Shown here: positions 59,887 to 64,000 of the stretch, piece by piece
Layout of the letters: each line of letters begins with the position of its first letter
How positions within the stretch are numbered: the stretch's first letter is position 1
Assembly (NCBI GenBank): GCA_013400155.1
Contig: VXBM01001206.1
Span: 171,874-235,873, forward strand
From: Helopsaltes ochotensis
Lineage: Eukaryota > Chordata > Aves > Passeriformes > Locustellidae
Direction of reading: 5' to 3'
DNA: 64,000 bases
Notes under the pieces: generated by a model
Told to the model about the DNA's origin: nothing
The model's input: only the letters and a program-made list of their open reading frames with translations
Database searches by the model: none
Position numbers and translations under genes: made by a program

Positions 59887-62800
59887 AAGCACTGCTGTTC
59901 TGAGTGCACTAAATAGAGCAGATTTTAGATTAATTCTACAGAGAAATAATTTTCAGTATAACTTGGTTTTCAACACTCGAAAGACTTTGGATATGCCCTA
60001 AAGCTGTTGCAAACCCTGAGAGGTAAGAGCCTTTGAAACAGCTGTGTAGAGTAAGCAGTGTTTTAAAAACAAAACATAAAACTTCCTCAGATATGAGTGG
60101 TGTTGCTCTCAGAGCCTCCCAGTTCCTGCAAATCTGAGTGACCCTGCAAATGGACTTGTTAAACAGGAAATGCTGCTACATGGTCAAGGTCCCTGAAGGT
60201 GCCAAAAAAGAGCATTGAATGTGTAAAGCTTGTGGAATTAAGATAAAAAACATCTATCATTAAAGCAGTCAGGACTCCCCTTTTAAGAGTATTTCTTGTT
60301 TTTATAGTGTTCAATTATGTATCTAGTTTGTATAATCCTTAAAGAAGAACTAGCCTCACAATGTAAATCCTTTAGTGTATTGATATTTTAGTGACAGACT
60401 GTACAGATTTTACTGCTCAAATGGTTAATTTGTTAGTGATGATGGTTGTTCATCTTGTTCTGAATGTGTGGGTGTCCATTCTGACTGAATGCATACATGT
60501 GTAGATGTATGCTGTAGGATATGATGAAGGCTCAAAGTACTCAGCTCTTGGCATCAAAGTATCCAGTTTAAGTATTTGCTCAAGATCCAGCTTTGAGGCT
60601 TCTCCTGCATAGCTCATGACAGTTTTGGGATACTTATATTTTGAGAGAGTTTGGACTGGGGTGACTCTGTAGATAACTTCCAGTTAAGATATAAAACCAA
60701 TTTCCCAGGAATTTCACTGGGAGTGAGCCTAGTTTCACTGGAGCAGAGAGGCTGAGCTGGAAACCTGCTGCATCCCTGAGGAGAGCAGTGAAAAGCTGCT
60801 GCTCTGGGCAGCCCCTCTTGCTCTCCCTTAGAAATAACGTGTAGGTTCTGTAGCATCCTTGAGTGCCCCTAGGTGCTGTGTGGTCTTGTTCAGGAATCAC
60901 ACCTTGGTGGAATGTCTTTTCAGCTGTTCTAAAGTGCTCTGGCCTGCTGCTGTTGTGATAAACACCAGAGAACGGGTCCAGATGTCGTTATCTACACAAG
61001 GTTTAGCTGGCACCTTGTTATTTCTCTTCTGGATTATGGGATCACTAAGCACTTCAGTATTAAGTTTCTTGTGGAGCTTGGGATGCCAAATCTTGATTGT
61101 GACCAGTGATTTTTTTGCTACAACTATGAACAAATCCATTACTTGAGCATCAGTGAGGTTGAGAAGTGATAATCCTGATGTCTAAGGCAAGTGCTCTAGT
61201 GCACATGCTTTTCTGCATGTCATTTTGGGAGCATCTCTGCTAATCCTCAGTTTACACCAGTGAGATAAAGTAGAGGATTTTTAACAATGGATTTGTCACT
61301 CATTTTCTATGTGACCTTACCCAGTAGGTGCTCAGGTGGACATGCAGGCTTTAGGCCCTCTTTGAAATGCAGTGGGTGGAGGTTTCAGAAATTCTTATAC
61401 AAATACCTTCTGCATTCATATGTGCATTGTTATTTGCATGCTATAATCCATATTTAACTTACTAAAAAGTACATGATATTAAAATATGGTAAATTCAACC
61501 TTGCTTGACATGTCCGGCCTGAATACCTTTCTGTAGAGGAAAAACAGAAAGAACAGAAGGATTCTTAATGACTTCAAAAAGTTTCAAAATGCAATGTCAT
61601 CAGTGTTAGATAAACTTTTGCATCTGCATAGAAGAGATAGACCGGATCACTAATGAAAGTTCAGGTATTAAAAGCAAGACAAATCTTAATATTAATTTGT
61701 TAAAATTAAGTAGTTAATGCTCCTTTTTTGCCTTTTTTTTTTTTTTTGTGCTACAACCTAAATTGACAGTGTTTCTAGTAAAGGTATTCAGCTAAACTCT
61801 TTACTGTCTTTACTGTTTCATGTTTAAATGAAAACAGGATCCTTAAGGCTGTGTACCATAAGAGTTGGAAACAACTCAAAATATTAAAGATATCGATAAA
61901 AAACCCCTCACTTTGAAATTGCTTTGCTGCATAATAGTCAATTTATCTGGCTCTAGCACAACCAATAGCTCTAGTGTTTGTGGATGTCTGGTTCCTTGCT
62001 ATGGATTATCTTGTAAACGTAAATGAATGTTTTTTGAATTAATAGTAACACATGTTTTTAATGATAAAAGGACATTTAGTTTGACTTCATTATCTAGGTA
62101 CTGCCTTTTGCAATCACACACTGCTTCCTGCAGCTAAACACTCAATTGAAACAAAGATAACTTATATAAATATGTAACTGTTTATCACTTAAAACTCCCT
62201 CGATAGAAGATGCTAAAGCTGCAAAGCTTGGTGTTTGAGAAGGTATTTTAAAATTTGGATGGTTTCTGAAGAGATAATCAGATTCTAAGCCGAGTTTCTT
62301 CCCTCAAATACCTGCATTGTCTTCAGTAATAAATTTGCATGCAAACTGGAGGAAGGCATTTGGCCTATTCTTAGAGCAAGTCAAAATTACATTCTGCTTC
62401 TTCATTTTCAGCTGTACGTCTTCCCTTTGTATTTTAATTAAAATATATTATTATTTGTGTCAACAAGTGCAGGGCACTGAAGCAGCTCTTTGCCTTGGAG
62501 GAACTTACAGCCTGCGCGTAAAGGATAACTAAATGTTATTCTACGAGTTTATTAGGGTTAGGAACTCACTATTCCTTACCAGGAGGTTGTGGTGTGTGGG
62601 TAGATAGCAGGGTGTGTGCATTGGCTGCTGCAGGAAAAGGGAATATACCATTGGATTTGCCCTTCTTGCTGGAGGTTTCCTGCATATGATCTGCAGGTAT
62701 GAACCTGCAATGTGTCTGCTTCCGAACTCAGCTCTGAAAATACGATCCCTCTTAGCTTAAACACTTCATGTAGCTGAAGTTTTTCTAAAGTTAATTTATC

Positions 62801-64000
62801 AAGCAGCTGGGCTGGGGAGAGAATACACATGTGGTTATATTGGCAGACTGGAAAATGAATAAAAATTTCAGTGGAAGGAAAGAGCTGTATTAGGTGAGTG
62901 GGACTAGAAGCCTCTTTAGGTGCCCACTGTCACCAAAACACCATCCATAACCCCCAGTCAGTGATTGATGCCCACTGGTGGATAAAGCTTGAGTTCATTA
63001 TCACTCTTGAGACCAGGGCTGGATGTGGGTCAGGATGAGAGAGCAGTGTCCTGCATGAGGATAGGCAAGAGCTGGCAACAGATGGTGTCATAGTGGGAAG
63101 GAAGAGACAGCTCATCAGCTGGCATTTTGTCAAGGAATTGTTTTTCTTCGGGGAAGAACTCAGTGTTTGGTTAAGTTTTATTGTTAGTTTTCGTGGTTAT
63201 CGATCCTAGGAAATCATCTTGGCTACTCTGAATTTAGTATTCCTTTAATTTAAGGCTATTTTATATCCTACATAATATGATTAGTGCTCACGTTTTAGGA
63301 CTGTATTTTCTTAATTTAAAAAAAACCACCAAAAACCAAACCAATTTACATGTAAATATTGTGGCAAAGGGTTCCCCAAAACCCTGAGCAGAATATTTAT
63401 CTTTGTGGCAGATGGTTCTACAGTAAGTGCTGATTCACAGTCTTTTGAAAAAGGAAGTAAGCCACTCATGAGTTTATGGACTAAGCATTTTGATTAAATT
63501 GGCTTGTTTATATCAGCATATTGCTTTTGCAGTAAGGTTAGAGTTAGAAAACACTGCTGATTTTTTTACAAGTAAGATTGACTTAATTTAGTGATTGCAC
63601 GGAAGAAAAGGGATTCATATATTAGTTTTTCATTCAGTAAGTATTTTTTAGGTTTTGTGAAACAAGGAGATTGTTTTATTGATCATTCCTGCTTTTATTA
63701 AGCAAAACCCTAAATTGCTTAAAACCAACCAGTAGCTTATTTTGTAGGGCATTTAAGTGTGGTTTTCAGAAGAGATGGGTTTCTCATTGTCTAATTTTTT
63801 TTTATTTTAATTATTGCTATAGATTTGAATTATGATTATGTGGATGAATAGTAGTGATTCTTAAGCTTTAAATTTTCAATTTGTTTTTACATCTGTTTAA
63901 TTTAAGAGATATGAGTAGCTGCCTGTGAGAAGGACGACTGCTTTCTTGAAGGGATAATTTAACTAATTATACATAAACATTTATTCCATGCTCATCACCA

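Larger units (their letters stand above)
51346..64000. other. Intergenic region upstream of PPP3R1
   Basis: About 12.6 kb with three or so CR1 scraps and no exon I can recognise. CNRIP1, the neighbour expected from other vertebrates, was looked for among the listed translations and not found, so it presumably lies beyond the right edge. The longest A/T-rich open frame is 140 codons at 57845-58267 (minus), with no family resemblance. Distal enhancers of PPP3R1 could be here but nothing in the sequence alone shows one. Confidence 0.7.

Noticed and set aside
1..64000. CRISPR arrays, operons, prophage or bacterial mobile elements
   Set aside because: The window is vertebrate nuclear DNA with spliced genes; the only regularly spaced array (4432-4983) is a eukaryotic minisatellite without unique spacers.

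Overview
The window is vertebrate nuclear DNA, almost certainly from a bird. It holds multi-exon genes with GT-AG introns, CpG-island promoters, and many truncated copies of CR1, the dominant LINE of bird genomes, at low overall repeat density. Three conserved genes can be read exon by exon: DNAAF10/WDR92 (minus, 5' part only), PNO1 (plus, complete) and PPP3R1 (minus, complete). This order matches what I recall of the vertebrate neighbourhood WDR92-PNO1-PPP3R1. An LTR-like segment in PPP3R1 intron 1 resembles songbird endogenous-retrovirus LTRs, but that is from memory and I do not claim a species.

Layout. 1-5220: six of the WDR92 exons; the gene runs off the left edge about 98 codons short of the human protein's end. 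Intron 1 carries an A/C-rich tract, a CR1 fragment and a 13-copy minisatellite that ends 45 bp from the exon 1 donor. 5221-5289: a compact two-way promoter, with only 69 bp between the WDR92 and PNO1 start codons. 5290-11005: PNO1 in seven exons. Exon 4 occurs twice (8301-8361 and 9007-9067) inside a 705-bp near-identical repeat whose junction is the single N at 8398, which looks like two overlapping contigs that were not merged. 11006-12420: convergent 3' ends of PNO1 and PPP3R1. 12420-50637: PPP3R1, including a long 3' UTR, five downstream coding exons, an 8.4-kb intron 2 and a 23.6-kb intron 1 leading to a first coding exon that encodes only Met1. 50100-50960: the PPP3R1 CpG island. 51000-64000: intergenic, with CR1 fragments and no gene I can recognise. 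CNRIP1, the expected next gene, was not found here.

The three genes are not a pathway. PNO1 acts in 40S ribosome assembly, WDR92/DNAAF10 in R2TP-linked dynein-arm preassembly, and PPP3R1 is the regulatory B subunit of calcineurin. They share only position and, for the first two, a promoter.

I found no clearly new gene system. The observations most worth checking are the PNO1 exon 4 duplication, the minisatellite beside the WDR92 splice donor, the mirrored ETS sites in the shared promoter, and hints of a divergent transcript at the PPP3R1 promoter.
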